DNA of 64,000 bases from Pseudomonas marvdashtae (GTDB taxonomy: Bacteria > Pseudomonadota > Gammaproteobacteria > Pseudomonadales > Pseudomonadaceae): assembly GCF_014268655.2 (NCBI RefSeq), contig NZ_JABWQX020000001.1:3192001-3256000 (forward strand), given 5' to 3'. Below, piece by piece: positions 53,388 through 62,629 of this stretch; within the stretch, counting starts at the first letter, position 1; every line of letters begins with the position of its first letter. The position numbers were made by a program, and so were the translations under genes. Under the pieces are notes generated by a model, which was not told where the DNA came from, did no database searches, and saw nothing but the letters and a program-made list of their open reading frames with translations.

Positions 53388-54179
53388 ATGAAAACCATAA
53401 CAAGCACGATGACGTTCTGTGGCCTGCTCGCGTTCAGCGCCAGCGCCTTGGCCGAGCCAACCCCTTCGCACCTGGACCAGGTGCTGCAACAAGGTGAACT
53501 GCGGGTGTGCACCACGGGCGACTACAAGCCCTACACCTACAAGGCCGAATCGGGTGAATACGAAGGCATCGACATTGACATGGCGCGTTCGCTGGCTACC
53601 AGCCTGGGCGTCAAGGTGCAATGGGTGCAGACCAGTTGGAAGACGCTGATGCCGGACATGCTGGCGGGCAAATGCGATGTCGGGATGGGCGGGATTTCGG
53701 TGACGCTGGAACGCCAGAAGAAAGCCTTTTTCAGCAGCACCCTGGACGTCGACGGCAAGATTCCCCTGGTGCGTTGCGAAGACCAGTCGCGCTACCAGAC
53801 CATCGAACAGATGAACCAGCCTTCGGTGCGTCTGGTCGAGCCGGCCGGAGGCACCAACGAAGCGTTCGTGCGGGCGTTCCTGCCCAAGGGCCAACTCGCT
53901 TTCCACGACAACGTGACGATCTTCCAGGAGCTGCTGGAGAAACGCGCCGACGTGATGATCACCGACGCCTCGGAAGCGCTTTACCAACAGAAACTCAAGC
54001 CGGGTCTGTGCGCCGTGAACCCGAGCCGTTACTTGCAATATGGCGAGAAGGCCTACCTGCTGCCCCGTGACGACACCACCTGGAAAATGTACGTCGACCA
54101 GTGGCTGCATTTGAGCAAGGCCAATGGCAGCTATCAAAAGGTAATTGGCCAGTGGTTGGCGGTGCCTGCAGGCCAGTGA
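53388..54179 (+). CDS. pheC: Periplasmic cyclohexadienyl dehydratase-like protein (PheC family)
   Basis: A 263-residue secreted protein with a signal peptide (FCGLLAFSASALA). The mature part follows the solute-binding-protein fold and shares PheC-type blocks: VCTTGDYKPYTY, GKCDVGMGGISVTLERQKKAFFS, PAGGTNEAFVRAFL, VMITDASEALYQ, EKAYLLPRDD and YVDQWLH. P. aeruginosa PheC converts prephenate to phenylpyruvate and arogenate to phenylalanine in the periplasm; I infer the same here. A role as a plain amino-acid binding protein is possible. The start at 53388 begins the signal peptide. Confidence 0.8.
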   Translation: MKTITSTMTFCGLLAFSASALAEPTPSHLDQVLQQGELRVCTTGDYKPYTYKAESGEYEGIDIDMARSLATSLGVKVQWVQTSWKTLMPDMLAGKCDVGMGGISVTLERQKKAFFSSTLDVDGKIPLVRCEDQSRYQTIEQMNQPSVRLVEPAGGTNEAFVRAFLPKGQLAFHDNVTIFQELLEKRADVMITDASEALYQQKLKPGLCAVNPSRYLQYGEKAYLLPRDDTTWKMYVDQWLHLSKANGSYQKVIGQWLAVPAGQ

Positions 54180-54275
54180 GGAACCGGTGGCCATACGCGC
54201 GTGCCCACCCAGGGTTTGTGTACGGCGACACGGTCTGGCATGTTGGTCGTGTCAACCAAACAACCACGAGGCCCC

Positions 54276-56153
54276 ATGCAGATCGAATTATTGGAAATCA
54301 GTGAGCACCTTCATCGTTTTCCCCCATTCGATGCCCTGCCCCAAGAAACCTTGGAAGACATTGCCCGGCGTGTCGAAGTCGCCTATTTCAAAGCCGGTAG
54401 CCCGATCCTCGAGGCGGGCGCGGCCATCCGTGACTTGCATTACGTACGCAGCGGCGCCGTCGAGATTTATCGGCGCAGCGGCGAGCTGTATAACCGCCTG
54501 ATGGAGGGGGATATCTTTGGTCAGGCAGGCTTGCTGCGCAGCAATAAGGTGCGTTTTCCGGCCAAGGCCCTGGAAGACAGCCTGATCTATTTCATCCCGG
54601 CGGACGTTTTCGCCCAATTGTGCGAGCGGCACGATAGCTTCGCCGATTTCGTCGAAGCCGAAGGCCATTCCAGGCTCAAGTCAGCCGTCGAGGCCCAGGG
54701 GCGGGCAAGCGAACTGATCCAGCTCAAATCCCGCGCATTGATTTCCAGGGATCTGGTCTGGATTACGCCGCAAACCACTGTCCAGGAAGCCGCACAGCTG
54801 ATGACCGAGCAAAGCGTTTCCTGCGTCGTGGTCCTGGAACCCGCCGGGAAGAGCCCCGAGCAAATGCTTGGCATCGTCACCGACCGGGACCTGCGCACCC
54901 GCGTAGTGGCCGCCAACCGCAGCGGCGACACCACCATCGGCGAGGTGATGTCGAGCGATCCAGTGGCCATCCAGGCCGATGATTCGTTGTTCGAGGCGAT
55001 GCTGTGCATGCTCAGAGGCAACATCCACCACCTTCCGGTGGTGCATAAGGGCCGTACGCTGGGCTTGATCAACCTGTCGGACATCATCCGGCACGAGTCC
55101 CAGAGTAGCCTGTACCTGGTCAATAGCATTTCCAACCAGACCAGCGTCGAAGGCCTGCGCTCTCTGTTGCGCGATCTGCGCGGCACTTACATTCGCATGG
55201 TGCGCGACGGCGCAACCGCGCACATGATCGGCAGCGCAATCTCGGGCATTGGCCGCGCGTTCACCCAGCGTCTGCTTGAATTGGCCGAGCGGGAGCTGGG
55301 GCCACCACCGGTTCCGTACTGTTTCATGGCCCTGGGCTCCATGGCGCGAGACGAACAACTGCTGGTCACCGACCAGGACAACGCCCTGGTGCTGGACGAT
55401 CGTTTCGACCCGGCCCTGCATGACGAATACTTTCGTGCCCTGGCTGAGTTCGTCAGCGATGGGCTGGCCCAGTGCGGCTACAGCTATTGCAAGGGCGGGA
55501 TCATGGCGACCAATGCCCAATGGCGGCAACCGTTGCGCGTCTGGCGTGGCTATTTCACACAGTGGATCGAAAAACCGAAAGCGGCCACCCTGCTCAACTG
55601 CTGCATTTTTTTTGACCTGGACGGGGTCTACGGCGAACTGTCCATGGTTGAATCGCTCAAGGCACTCTGTGCAGAGAAGTCCCGGACCACGCCGCCTTTC
55701 CTGGCAGCGATGGCGCGCAATGCACTGAATCGCACGCCCCCCTTGGGTTTCTTCCGCACATTCGTGATGGAGACGGATGGCGAGCAAAAACAGATCATCA
55801 ATCTCAAGGGCCGTGGCACGGCGCCCCTCACGGACCTGATCCGCATCCACGCGCTGGCGTGCGGGAGCACCGCACAAAACTCCTTTGATCGACTCGACGC
55901 CATCAGCCATACGCAGCTGGTACAACCCGAGGCCGTCGAGCATCTGCGCTACGCACTGGAGTTTCTGTCCATGGTGCGCATACGGCATCAGGTCGAAGCC
56001 ATCGAACAGGGCCTCAAACCGGACAATTACATCGAACCCGAGCGCTTCTCCAGCACTGAACGACACAACCTCAAGGAAGCGTTCCAGGTGTTGAGCAATG
56101 CACAAAAATTCCTGCGTTTCCGTTATCCCGGTCACGCCCGGCCACCACGATGA
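54276..56153 (+). CDS. cNMP/CBS/DUF294 nucleotidyltransferase-like regulator
   Basis: A 625-residue cytoplasmic protein. Residues about 10-130 form a cyclic-nucleotide-type domain (AGAAIRDLHYVRSGAVEIYRRSGE). Two CBS motifs follow at about 155-275 (VQEAAQLMTEQSVSCVVVLE, GEVMSSDPVAIQADDSLFEAM). DUF294 (ALGSMARDEQLLVTDQDNALV, about 360-385) has a nucleotidyltransferase pattern, then comes DUF294_C. The ATG at 54276 with GAGG is chosen. It resembles PII-uridylyltransferase-like regulators, and its ligands are unknown. Family members often occur near VC_2705-type symporters, as this one does at a distance of 8 kb. Coupled (ATGA) to the exonuclease gene. Confidence 0.88.
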   Translation: MQIELLEISEHLHRFPPFDALPQETLEDIARRVEVAYFKAGSPILEAGAAIRDLHYVRSGAVEIYRRSGELYNRLMEGDIFGQAGLLRSNKVRFPAKALEDSLIYFIPADVFAQLCERHDSFADFVEAEGHSRLKSAVEAQGRASELIQLKSRALISRDLVWITPQTTVQEAAQLMTEQSVSCVVVLEPAGKSPEQMLGIVTDRDLRTRVVAANRSGDTTIGEVMSSDPVAIQADDSLFEAMLCMLRGNIHHLPVVHKGRTLGLINLSDIIRHESQSSLYLVNSISNQTSVEGLRSLLRDLRGTYIRMVRDGATAHMIGSAISGIGRAFTQRLLELAERELGPPPVPYCFMALGSMARDEQLLVTDQDNALVLDDRFDPALHDEYFRALAEFVSDGLAQCGYSYCKGGIMATNAQWRQPLRVWRGYFTQWIEKPKAATLLNCCIFFDLDGVYGELSMVESLKALCAEKSRTTPPFLAAMARNALNRTPPLGFFRTFVMETDGEQKQIINLKGRGTAPLTDLIRIHALACGSTAQNSFDRLDAISHTQLVQPEAVEHLRYALEFLSMVRIRHQVEAIEQGLKPDNYIEPERFSSTERHNLKEAFQVLSNAQKFLRFRYPGHARPPR

Positions 56154-56869
56154 GCGCCCCACGAAACCCGACGGAACAGACGATGCCGGACTGGGCGGCG
56201 CGCTTCGAACAACTGGCGCAGCACGCCCGACATCCCCTGTTGCAGCGTTTCTACCAAGCCGGCGTGGCCAGCGGCCAGACCCCGCTGGAACAAGTTGAGT
56301 TGCTGGCAATGGACTTGGAAACCACCGGCCTGAACGCCCGCAGCGACAGCATTGTCAGCATTGGCCTGATGCCCTTCACGCTCAAGCGAATACGTTGTGG
56401 CGAAGCCTTGTACTGGGTCATCAAACCCTCGCAACTGTCTAATGAGTCAGTGACGTTTCACCGCATTACCCACGCCGACGTACGCCATGCTCCCCGGTTA
56501 CCGGACGTGATGGAGGATCTTCTGGAGGCGATGACGGGTCGAATCATGGTCGTGCATTATCGGGCCATCGAGCGCAACTTTCTGGATGAGGCGTTTCGTC
56601 GCCACCTTGGAGAGGGCCTGCAATTTCCGATCATTGACACCATGCAGCTGGAGGCACGGCAGGTTCGAGGGCATCGCAGTTGGCTGGATCGACTGCTGCG
56701 GCGACCGCCCGCCTCCATCCGGTTGGCGGACTCTCGCTTGCGATATCAACTACCGCCCTACCACGCCCACCATGCATTGACCGATGCGCTGGCCACGGCC
56801 GAGCTGCTGCAAGCGCAGGTAGCGACTCACTACAGCCCGTGCATCGCCGTCGGGCAACTCTGGGACTGA
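56150..56869 (+). CDS. DEDDh 3'-5' exonuclease (DnaQ-like)
   Basis: A 239-residue exonuclease-fold protein. Motif I is AMDLETTGLN (Asp55, Glu57), motif II contains VVHYRAIERNFLDEAF and motif III is HHALTDALATAEL (His and Asp of the DEDDh class). This matches the proofreading epsilon family but lacks other polymerase domains; the substrate is unknown. It starts inside the DUF294 gene stop (ATGA) and presumably works with it. Confidence 0.9.
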   Translation: MSAPRNPTEQTMPDWAARFEQLAQHARHPLLQRFYQAGVASGQTPLEQVELLAMDLETTGLNARSDSIVSIGLMPFTLKRIRCGEALYWVIKPSQLSNESVTFHRITHADVRHAPRLPDVMEDLLEAMTGRIMVVHYRAIERNFLDEAFRRHLGEGLQFPIIDTMQLEARQVRGHRSWLDRLLRRPPASIRLADSRLRYQLPPYHAHHALTDALATAELLQAQVATHYSPCIAVGQLWD

Positions 56870-56876
56870 GCGCAAA

Positions 56877-56897
56877 GGCGAGCCAAAACGGCTCGCC
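56877..56897. terminator. Bidirectional hairpin between convergent genes
   Basis: GGCGAGCC (56877-56884) and GGCTCGCC (56890-56897) flank a 5-nt loop, 8 nt after the exonuclease stop and 20 nt from the BCCT stop. There is no T-run, so termination strength is uncertain. Confidence 0.55.
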
Positions 56898-56916
56898 CAA
56901 GCCGGTCCTCGGTCGA

Positions 56917-58587
56917 TCAGGATCGCGGTTCTGACATCAATCCTTTGACCAGGGAAATGCAGCCCAGCAGCAGAACGATGGCAAAGGGCAGACCGGTGGA
57001 AACCGCCATGGCTTGCAAGGCAATCAGACCGCCACCCAACAACAGCGCAATGGCGATCACACCTTCAATGACGGCCCAGAAAACCCGCTGCGGGACAGGC
57101 GCATCGACCTTGCCGCCAGCCGTGATCGTATCGATCACCAGGGAGCCGGAGTCGGACGATGTGATGAAGAACACGATCACCAGCACAATGCCCAGCAACG
57201 AGGAAATTTCCTTGAGGGGCAACCCTTCAAGCATCGCGAATAACTTGAGCTCCAGGACCGCATCCTTCACACCGCTCAGTCCCTGCAACGTGGCCTGGTC
57301 TATGGCCGTCCCGCCAAAGGTTGTCATCCACAATACCGACACCAGCGAAGGCACCAGCAAGACAGAAATCAGAAACTCGCGGACGGTCCGGCCACGGCTG
57401 ACCCTCGCAATGAACATGCCTACAAAAGGCGACCAACTGATCCACCAGGCCCAATAGAACGCGGTCCAGCCCTGGGTGAATTCGGTGTCGGTGCGCCCGA
57501 AGGGGTTGGACAGTGCTGGCAAATATTCAGCGTACGTCACCAGGTTCTTGAAGAATCCGCTGAGGATAGCCAGGGTCGGTCCGACGATGATGATGAAAAG
57601 CAACAATAGAAGCGCGAGGCCCATGTTGATTTCGGAAAGCAGCTTGACGCCTTTTTCCAATCCGGCCAGTACCGACCACAAGGCGATCAGGGTGATGCCG
57701 ATGATCAACACGACCTTGCTGACGTTAGTCGACTGAATGCCAAACAAGTGCTCGATCCCCGCTGCGGCTTGCTCGGCACCGATGCCCAGTGACGTCGCCA
57801 GCCCAAACAGCGTGGCGAAGACCGCCAGGATGTCGATGATATGGCCGGGCCACCCCCAGACACGCTCGCCTAACAAGGGGTAAAAGATCGAGCGTATGGA
57901 CAGCGGCAGGCCTTTATTGAAGGAAAACAGCGCCAGGGATAACGCCACGATGGCATAAATCGCCCAAGGGTGCAGGCCCCAGTGAAAGATGGTCGCAGCC
58001 ATCGCCAGGTCCGCGGCGCCCTTCACGTCCCCGGCAGCGCCGCCCAAAGGTGCCCAATCGGTACGCGCCCCACTGGCATCGAGCGTGACACCGCCCATGG
58101 CGGCGGAAAAGTGTGACATCGGCTCGGCGACGCCATAGAACATGAGCCCGATGCCCATCCCGGCGGCGAACAACATGGAGAACCAGCCAAGGTAAGTATG
58201 ATCGGGGGTGGCTTCACGGCCACCCAAGCGGACCTTGCCCAGTGGCGAAACAATCAGCGCCAGGCACAGCAAAACAAAAATATTGGCCACGCTCATGAAG
58301 AACCAGGCCAGATGCTTGGTCAGCCAACTGCGCATTGCGCTGAAGAGTGGCTCGACTTCATTTTGCAGCGCTAGCGTTATGATCACGAAAAGCAAAATGG
58401 TAGCAGCGGAGATCAGGAAGACTTTGCCGTGAATATCCAGGGAAAACGAAAACTCACCCCGGATATTGTCCTGTCCGATGACATAGTCGGTATCGATGAG
58501 ATTGGCATCGCCGCTGGGGGCTGGTATGCCCTCCGCACCGGGCGATTGGGGGTTTCCTGATAGATCGTCTACAGGATTTTTACCCAC
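56917..58587 (-). CDS. BCCT-family transporter
   Basis: A 556-residue permease from the GTG at 58587, which has AAGGAGG 6-7 nt upstream and is better than the longer frame beginning at 58653. It has twelve or so helices. WAWWISWSPFVGMFIARVSRGRTVREF is the betaine/choline/carnitine transporter signature. GVAEPMSHFS and GLHPWAIYAIVALSLALFSFNKGLP are also family-typical. The unusual acidic/polar N-terminal 40 residues (PVDDLSGNPQSPGAEG) precede the first helix. Substrate among betaine, choline, carnitine or related; not resolved. Confidence 0.9.
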   Translation of the reverse strand: MGKNPVDDLSGNPQSPGAEGIPAPSGDANLIDTDYVIGQDNIRGEFSFSLDIHGKVFLISAATILLFVIITLALQNEVEPLFSAMRSWLTKHLAWFFMSVANIFVLLCLALIVSPLGKVRLGGREATPDHTYLGWFSMLFAAGMGIGLMFYGVAEPMSHFSAAMGGVTLDASGARTDWAPLGGAAGDVKGAADLAMAATIFHWGLHPWAIYAIVALSLALFSFNKGLPLSIRSIFYPLLGERVWGWPGHIIDILAVFATLFGLATSLGIGAEQAAAGIEHLFGIQSTNVSKVVLIIGITLIALWSVLAGLEKGVKLLSEINMGLALLLLLFIIIVGPTLAILSGFFKNLVTYAEYLPALSNPFGRTDTEFTQGWTAFYWAWWISWSPFVGMFIARVSRGRTVREFLISVLLVPSLVSVLWMTTFGGTAIDQATLQGLSGVKDAVLELKLFAMLEGLPLKEISSLLGIVLVIVFFITSSDSGSLVIDTITAGGKVDAPVPQRVFWAVIEGVIAIALLLGGGLIALQAMAVSTGLPFAIVLLLGCISLVKGLMSEPRS

Positions 58588-58810
58588 GAGAACCTCCTTT
58601 TGATGGTTAGCACGCGTCTGCGCGCGATGGTCTGAAAAGCCCCGCTGTTCCAATGGTAAAAACGAGATATGTGCCCCTATCCTAACAAGCTTGGGCGCTT
58701 GACTGGGACATCGAGTGGTTTTAACTGTTCCACAAACGCCTGATCAACGCTGGCGGACTCGGTGACAGGTATGGATCCGGCCAGATAAAAAACGGGTTCC
58801 AGATGCAACG

Positions 58811-58840
58811 AAGGGCGCCGAGACGGTACTCGACGCCCTT
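58811..58840 (-). terminator. Hairpin downstream of dctP
   Basis: AAGGGCG (58811-58817) pairs with CGCCCTT (58834-58840), with further internal pairing (CCGAGA..CTCG). It lies 33 nt beyond the dctP stop on the minus strand and has no strong T-run. Confidence 0.5.
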
Positions 58841-58872
58841 GCGAATCAGTCGTGGGCGGACGTAGCGTCAGC

Positions 58873-59892
58873 TCACTGCCCAGCACGCACCTTGGCGATT
58901 TCGGCATACATCATCTTCACCAGGTCGCCGTCCAGGGACTTGGCGAATTTGTCGATCACCGGCTGCACGCGCTCGCGGAAGCGATCTTTCTCGGCCGGCG
59001 TGATTTCGTTGACGGTCATTGCGCCCGCCAGCGTCGCTTTTGCCTTGTCCATGCTCGCTGCCGTGACCTCGCGCTGGAACGCCTGCGCCTCGGTTGCCGC
59101 GGCTCGAACCAGCGCCTTTTCATCATCGTTCAGACGATTCCAGGTTTTCTGGCTGATGATCAGCGACTGCGGATTGAAGATGTGGCCGGTCACCGAAAGG
59201 TATTTCTGTACCTCGTAGAACTTGTTGCCTTCGATCACCGTGAACGGGTTTTCCTGCCCGTCGATGGTGTGTTGTTCCAGGCCGGTGTAGACCTCGGGGA
59301 ATGCCATCGGCACCGGGTTCGCGCCCAGGGCCGTGAAGGTCTCCAGGTAGATCGGCGATTGGATGACCCTGATCTTCAGGCCTTGCATGTCCTCCAGTTT
59401 CGCCACCGGATGCTTGCTGTTGGTCAGGTTGCGGAAACCCAGGTCCCAATAACCCAGGCCGACCAGGCCCTTGCTGTCCAGTTGCGCTGCGAGTTTCTGT
59501 CCGACTGGCCCGTCGATGACGGCATGCGCTTCCTCGGCGTTGTTGAACAGGAACGGGAAGTCGAGCATCGCGAAATCCGCGGCCTGGGCGGCGAGGATGC
59601 CGGAGTTGAGCACGGTGATGTCCAGCGTGCCGCCTTGCAGGGCCGAGACGGTCTGCACATCGCCGCCCAGGGTTCCGCCAGGAAACAGGCGAACCTTGAT
59701 TTTGCCGCCGCTCTTTTCGCTGAGCAGGTCGGCGAATTTTTGCGCGCCCTGCCCTTGCGGGTGCTCCTTGACGTTCTGGAAGGCGAAACGCAAGGTGCGC
59801 TCGCGGATCTCGTCCGCGTGGGCGGCCACGCTGCCCAATAGCAAGCCCGTCGCGCACGCCCCGGCCAGCAAGGTTTTCATCAGTTTTTGCAT
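58873..59892 (-). CDS. TRAP transporter substrate-binding protein (DctP family)
   Basis: A 339-residue periplasmic protein with a signal peptide (LMKTLLAGACATGLLLGSVAAHA). The DctP fold includes LRFAFQNVKEHPQGQGAQKFA, the SGGKIKVRLFPGGTLGG strand/turn and QSPIYLETFTALGANPVPMAFPEVYTGLEQHTIDGQENP. The last of these holds the conserved Arg of the ligand site just before it (LKIRVIQ). The ligand is probably an organic acid or sugar acid; not resolved. Last gene of the TRAP operon, 56 nt after the large permease. Confidence 0.9.
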   Translation of the reverse strand: MQKLMKTLLAGACATGLLLGSVAAHADEIRERTLRFAFQNVKEHPQGQGAQKFADLLSEKSGGKIKVRLFPGGTLGGDVQTVSALQGGTLDITVLNSGILAAQAADFAMLDFPFLFNNAEEAHAVIDGPVGQKLAAQLDSKGLVGLGYWDLGFRNLTNSKHPVAKLEDMQGLKIRVIQSPIYLETFTALGANPVPMAFPEVYTGLEQHTIDGQENPFTVIEGNKFYEVQKYLSVTGHIFNPQSLIISQKTWNRLNDDEKALVRAAATEAQAFQREVTAASMDKAKATLAGAMTVNEITPAEKDRFRERVQPVIDKFAKSLDGDLVKMMYAEIAKVRAGQ

Positions 59893-59948
59893 TTCAGTCT
59901 CCGATCATTATTGTTGTTAGCGTAGAGCGGTCATGGTTGTCACCGGCG

Positions 59949-61229
59949 TCAACCAGTGAAGAATTTCAACGGTCCCAGGACCAGCTGGGGGAACAGCACC
60001 AGCAAAAACAGCACGGCAAACTGCGCCAGCATGAACGGCCATACGCCGCGCACGATCTCTTCAAAGTCGAGCTTCGCCACGCCGCACACCACGTTCAGCA
60101 CCGTGCCCACTGGCGGCGTGATCAGGCCAATCGCCGTGTTGATCAAAAACAGCACGCCGAAGTACACCGGATCGATGCCCGCCTGGATCACGGCCGGCAT
60201 CAGCACCGGCGTGAGGATGAGAATGGTCGGGGTCATGTCCATCACCGTGCCGACCAAGATGATCAACGCCATCATCACCAGTAGCAGAAGGGTCTGGTTG
60301 TCCATGAACGGCGCCAGCAGTTCCGCCAGTTGACCGGGCAAGTCGGCGATGGTCACCAGCCACGATGAAACCATGGCCGCCGCCACCAACAGCATCACCA
60401 CCGAGGTGGTCCTGGCCGAGGACAGGATCACTTCGTAGAGCTGGCTGATCTTCATTTCCCGGTAGATCACCAACGACACGAACAACGAGTACACCGCCGC
60501 GACCACCGCCGCTTCCGTGGGCGTGAAAATGCCGAACTTCAGACCGAGGATGATGATCAGCGGCAGGCCCATCGCCCAGCTGCCATCGAGCAATGTGCGC
60601 AGCACTTCGGCACGGGAGCGCTTGGGTGGCGTCTCGACGATTTCGCGACGGGAGATGAACCACCAGGCGACGGCCAGCCCGGCGCCAAGCATCAGCCCTG
60701 GCACGATCCCAGCCAGGAACAACTTGGAGATCGACACGCCGGACGCCACGCCAAAGACGATGAAACCGATGCTTGGCGGAATGACCGGGGCAATGATGCT
60801 ACCGGCAGCGATCAGCCCGGCCGAGCGCCCCCGGTTGTGCCCGGCCAGCACCATCATCGGCACCAGCAGCGCTGCCAGTGCCGCCGCATCGGCCACGGCC
60901 GAGCCAGACAGCGACGCCAACAGGCAGGAGGCAATAATCGCCACGTAACCCAGGCCGCCGCGCTTGTGCCCCACCAGCGCCATGGCAATGTTGACGATGC
61001 GCTTGGAGAGCCCGCCGACGTTCATGACTTCGCCGGCCAGCATGAAGAACGGCACCGCCATCAGCGGGAAGCTGTCGGCGCCATTAAGCAGGTTCTGCGC
61101 GATGATCTGGGCGTCGAACAGGTCCAGGTAAAACATCAGCGACACGCTGACCACCAGCAAGGCAAAGGCAATCGGCATTCCCAGCGCCATGCTGCCCATC
61201 AACGATCCCAGGAAGATGGCCAAGGTCAT
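59949..61229 (-). CDS. TRAP transporter large permease (DctM family)
   Basis: A 426-residue inner-membrane protein with 12 helices. MALGMPIAFALLVVSVSLMFY near the start, FMLAGEVMNVGGLSKRIVNIAMALVGH and GNRGRSAGLIAAGSIIAPVIPPSIGFIVFG-like sequence identify DctM. It carries the substrate with sodium after handover from DctP. ATG overlaps the DctQ stop by 4 nt. Confidence 0.92.
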   Translation of the reverse strand: MTLAIFLGSLMGSMALGMPIAFALLVVSVSLMFYLDLFDAQIIAQNLLNGADSFPLMAVPFFMLAGEVMNVGGLSKRIVNIAMALVGHKRGGLGYVAIIASCLLASLSGSAVADAAALAALLVPMMVLAGHNRGRSAGLIAAGSIIAPVIPPSIGFIVFGVASGVSISKLFLAGIVPGLMLGAGLAVAWWFISRREIVETPPKRSRAEVLRTLLDGSWAMGLPLIIILGLKFGIFTPTEAAVVAAVYSLFVSLVIYREMKISQLYEVILSSARTTSVVMLLVAAAMVSSWLVTIADLPGQLAELLAPFMDNQTLLLLVMMALIILVGTVMDMTPTILILTPVLMPAVIQAGIDPVYFGVLFLINTAIGLITPPVGTVLNVVCGVAKLDFEEIVRGVWPFMLAQFAVLFLLVLFPQLVLGPLKFFTG

Positions 61230-61771
61230 GGGCGGGTACTCTTGATGGTGTCGGGATTGATTGCCGGGGTATCGCTTTGCTCAACCATCACCAACTCCTC
61301 GTCCCTGAGTTTGCCGGACAGTGCCAAGTACAGCTCGTACACCAGGATGGCGCCGGCGCTGGCACCGAACACCAGTCCTGCAGCGTAGAACAACGCCATC
61401 GACAGGCCCGAAGCCGGCGCGACCACGTCCAGGTTGATGACCGCCTGTTGCCAACTTCCACTGACGATCAACCAGCAGATGTACAGCATCAACAGGTGGC
61501 TGATGATCAGGCAGGCACGCTGGCCCGCCGGCGGCAAGCGCTTGACCAGACTGTTCATGCCCAAGTGGGCGCGGTCCTTGAGTGCCACCAGGGCGCCCAG
61601 GAAAATCATCCAGACGAAGAACCAACGCGACAGTTCTTCCGACACGCTGATGCCGGAGTTGAAGGCATAGCGCAACACGACGTTACCGAACACCAGCACG
61701 ATCATCGCGACCATGCATAAGACGATCAGCAGCTTTAGCAGCTTGAAATACAAATCGACGACTTTTGTCAT
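61226..61771 (-). CDS. TRAP transporter small permease (DctQ family)
   Basis: A 181-residue inner-membrane protein with four helices (LLIVLCMVAMIVLVFGNVVLRY, WFFVWMIFLGALVALKDRAHLGMN, ACLIISHLLMLYICWLIVSG, ALFYAAGLVFGASAGAILVYEL). The LSRWFFVWMIFLGA..A...RAHLG block is the DctQ signature. The start at 61771 follows GAGGTC; an upstream in-frame codon at 61804 is also possible. First gene of the DctQ-DctM-DctP operon. Confidence 0.88.
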   Translation of the reverse strand: MTKVVDLYFKLLKLLIVLCMVAMIVLVFGNVVLRYAFNSGISVSEELSRWFFVWMIFLGALVALKDRAHLGMNSLVKRLPPAGQRACLIISHLLMLYICWLIVSGSWQQAVINLDVVAPASGLSMALFYAAGLVFGASAGAILVYELYLALSGKLRDEELVMVEQSDTPAINPDTIKSTRP

Positions 61772-61990
61772 CTTCGAGACCTCTCGGACTTTAGGTGCCG
61801 ACATCCAGCCGGCTCGCCAGTGCAGCTATTAGCGCGGTCGCTAGCGGGTCGCTTGAGAGGTACTGGACGTTGCTTCGGGACGCGAGCAACGGCTTGGGGG
61901 AAAGGCGCTTGGCGCTGATGGACGGGTACGCATCGGGTGTTCCTCTTTTTATTATGATCTCGACCCTGCCGGACGAGACGTGTTGCAACT

Positions 61991-62019
61991 AAAATGTACC
62001 AACCGGTTAGTTCGGTCAA
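61991..62019 (-). promoter_or_regulatory. Predicted TRAP operon promoter with embedded operator
   Basis: On the minus strand TTGACC (62019-62014) and CATTTT (61996-61991) are 17 bp apart. Between them is ACTAACCGGTTGGT, a 14-bp near-perfect palindrome (61998-62011) with core AACCGGTT. A repressor bound here would block RNA polymerase. Confidence 0.5.
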
Positions 62020-62029
62020 TACGCCAGAC

Positions 62030-62629
62030 GCGAGCGGCTGAAAAAACGTGCGATTATCGGCTAGACAACTACCCCGGCCCTACGATGGCTCCGATGATTG
62101 AATTGACTGCCGAGCCAACTCCCAACCTATATAAGCAGGCGAACCCAACAGCATTAATTGGATCCAAGTAACCGGTCATCACGAATATTAAAAATAAACT
62201 GAACTAAATCGAATTACAGACTTTTTCTTATAGACTTAAATACAACAACTGCCCCGCCTTAGTTCGCCGTTATACAGGCGCCATTTTGCTGACTAGCAAA
62301 CTCTATCGACCCGATCGTGCGTTCGACAAAAATCCAGCGCCGAAGTAAAAAGGCCTGACTCACCTCGAGCACGCAAACAGAAAAATAAAATAAATCCAAT
62401 TAAATCATAAGGTAATGCTCTATATGCATTCAAATCCACGAAAAACCCGACGCACGCCAAAGCCCGGCTAAAAAAAATATTAATTAAACTTTTCATATAA
62501 AACTTTGCGACAGCAATCTTTGATGTTATTAATCTGCCGCTCCACAAACAGCATGATGCCGCTACGCCACCTCTAAGCGCGTACAGCCCCTGTTGGTCCG
62601 TTGGAAGTTACTTAACTTAAATCGCTTGT
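62030..62629. other. AT-rich gene-free region upstream of the epimerase
   Basis: About 600 bp clearly AT-richer than the surroundings (for example around 62185-62250 and 62375-62515). No convincing gene is present; short frames near 62095-62170 and 62293-62547 lack ribosome sites and family features. It may be a long regulatory leader or horizontally acquired DNA before a polysaccharide cluster. Confidence 0.5.

Noticed and set aside
62293..62547. 84-codon minus-strand frame in the AT-rich leader
   Set aside because: Weak hydrophobic stretch but no ribosome site; AT-rich DNA produces such frames by chance.
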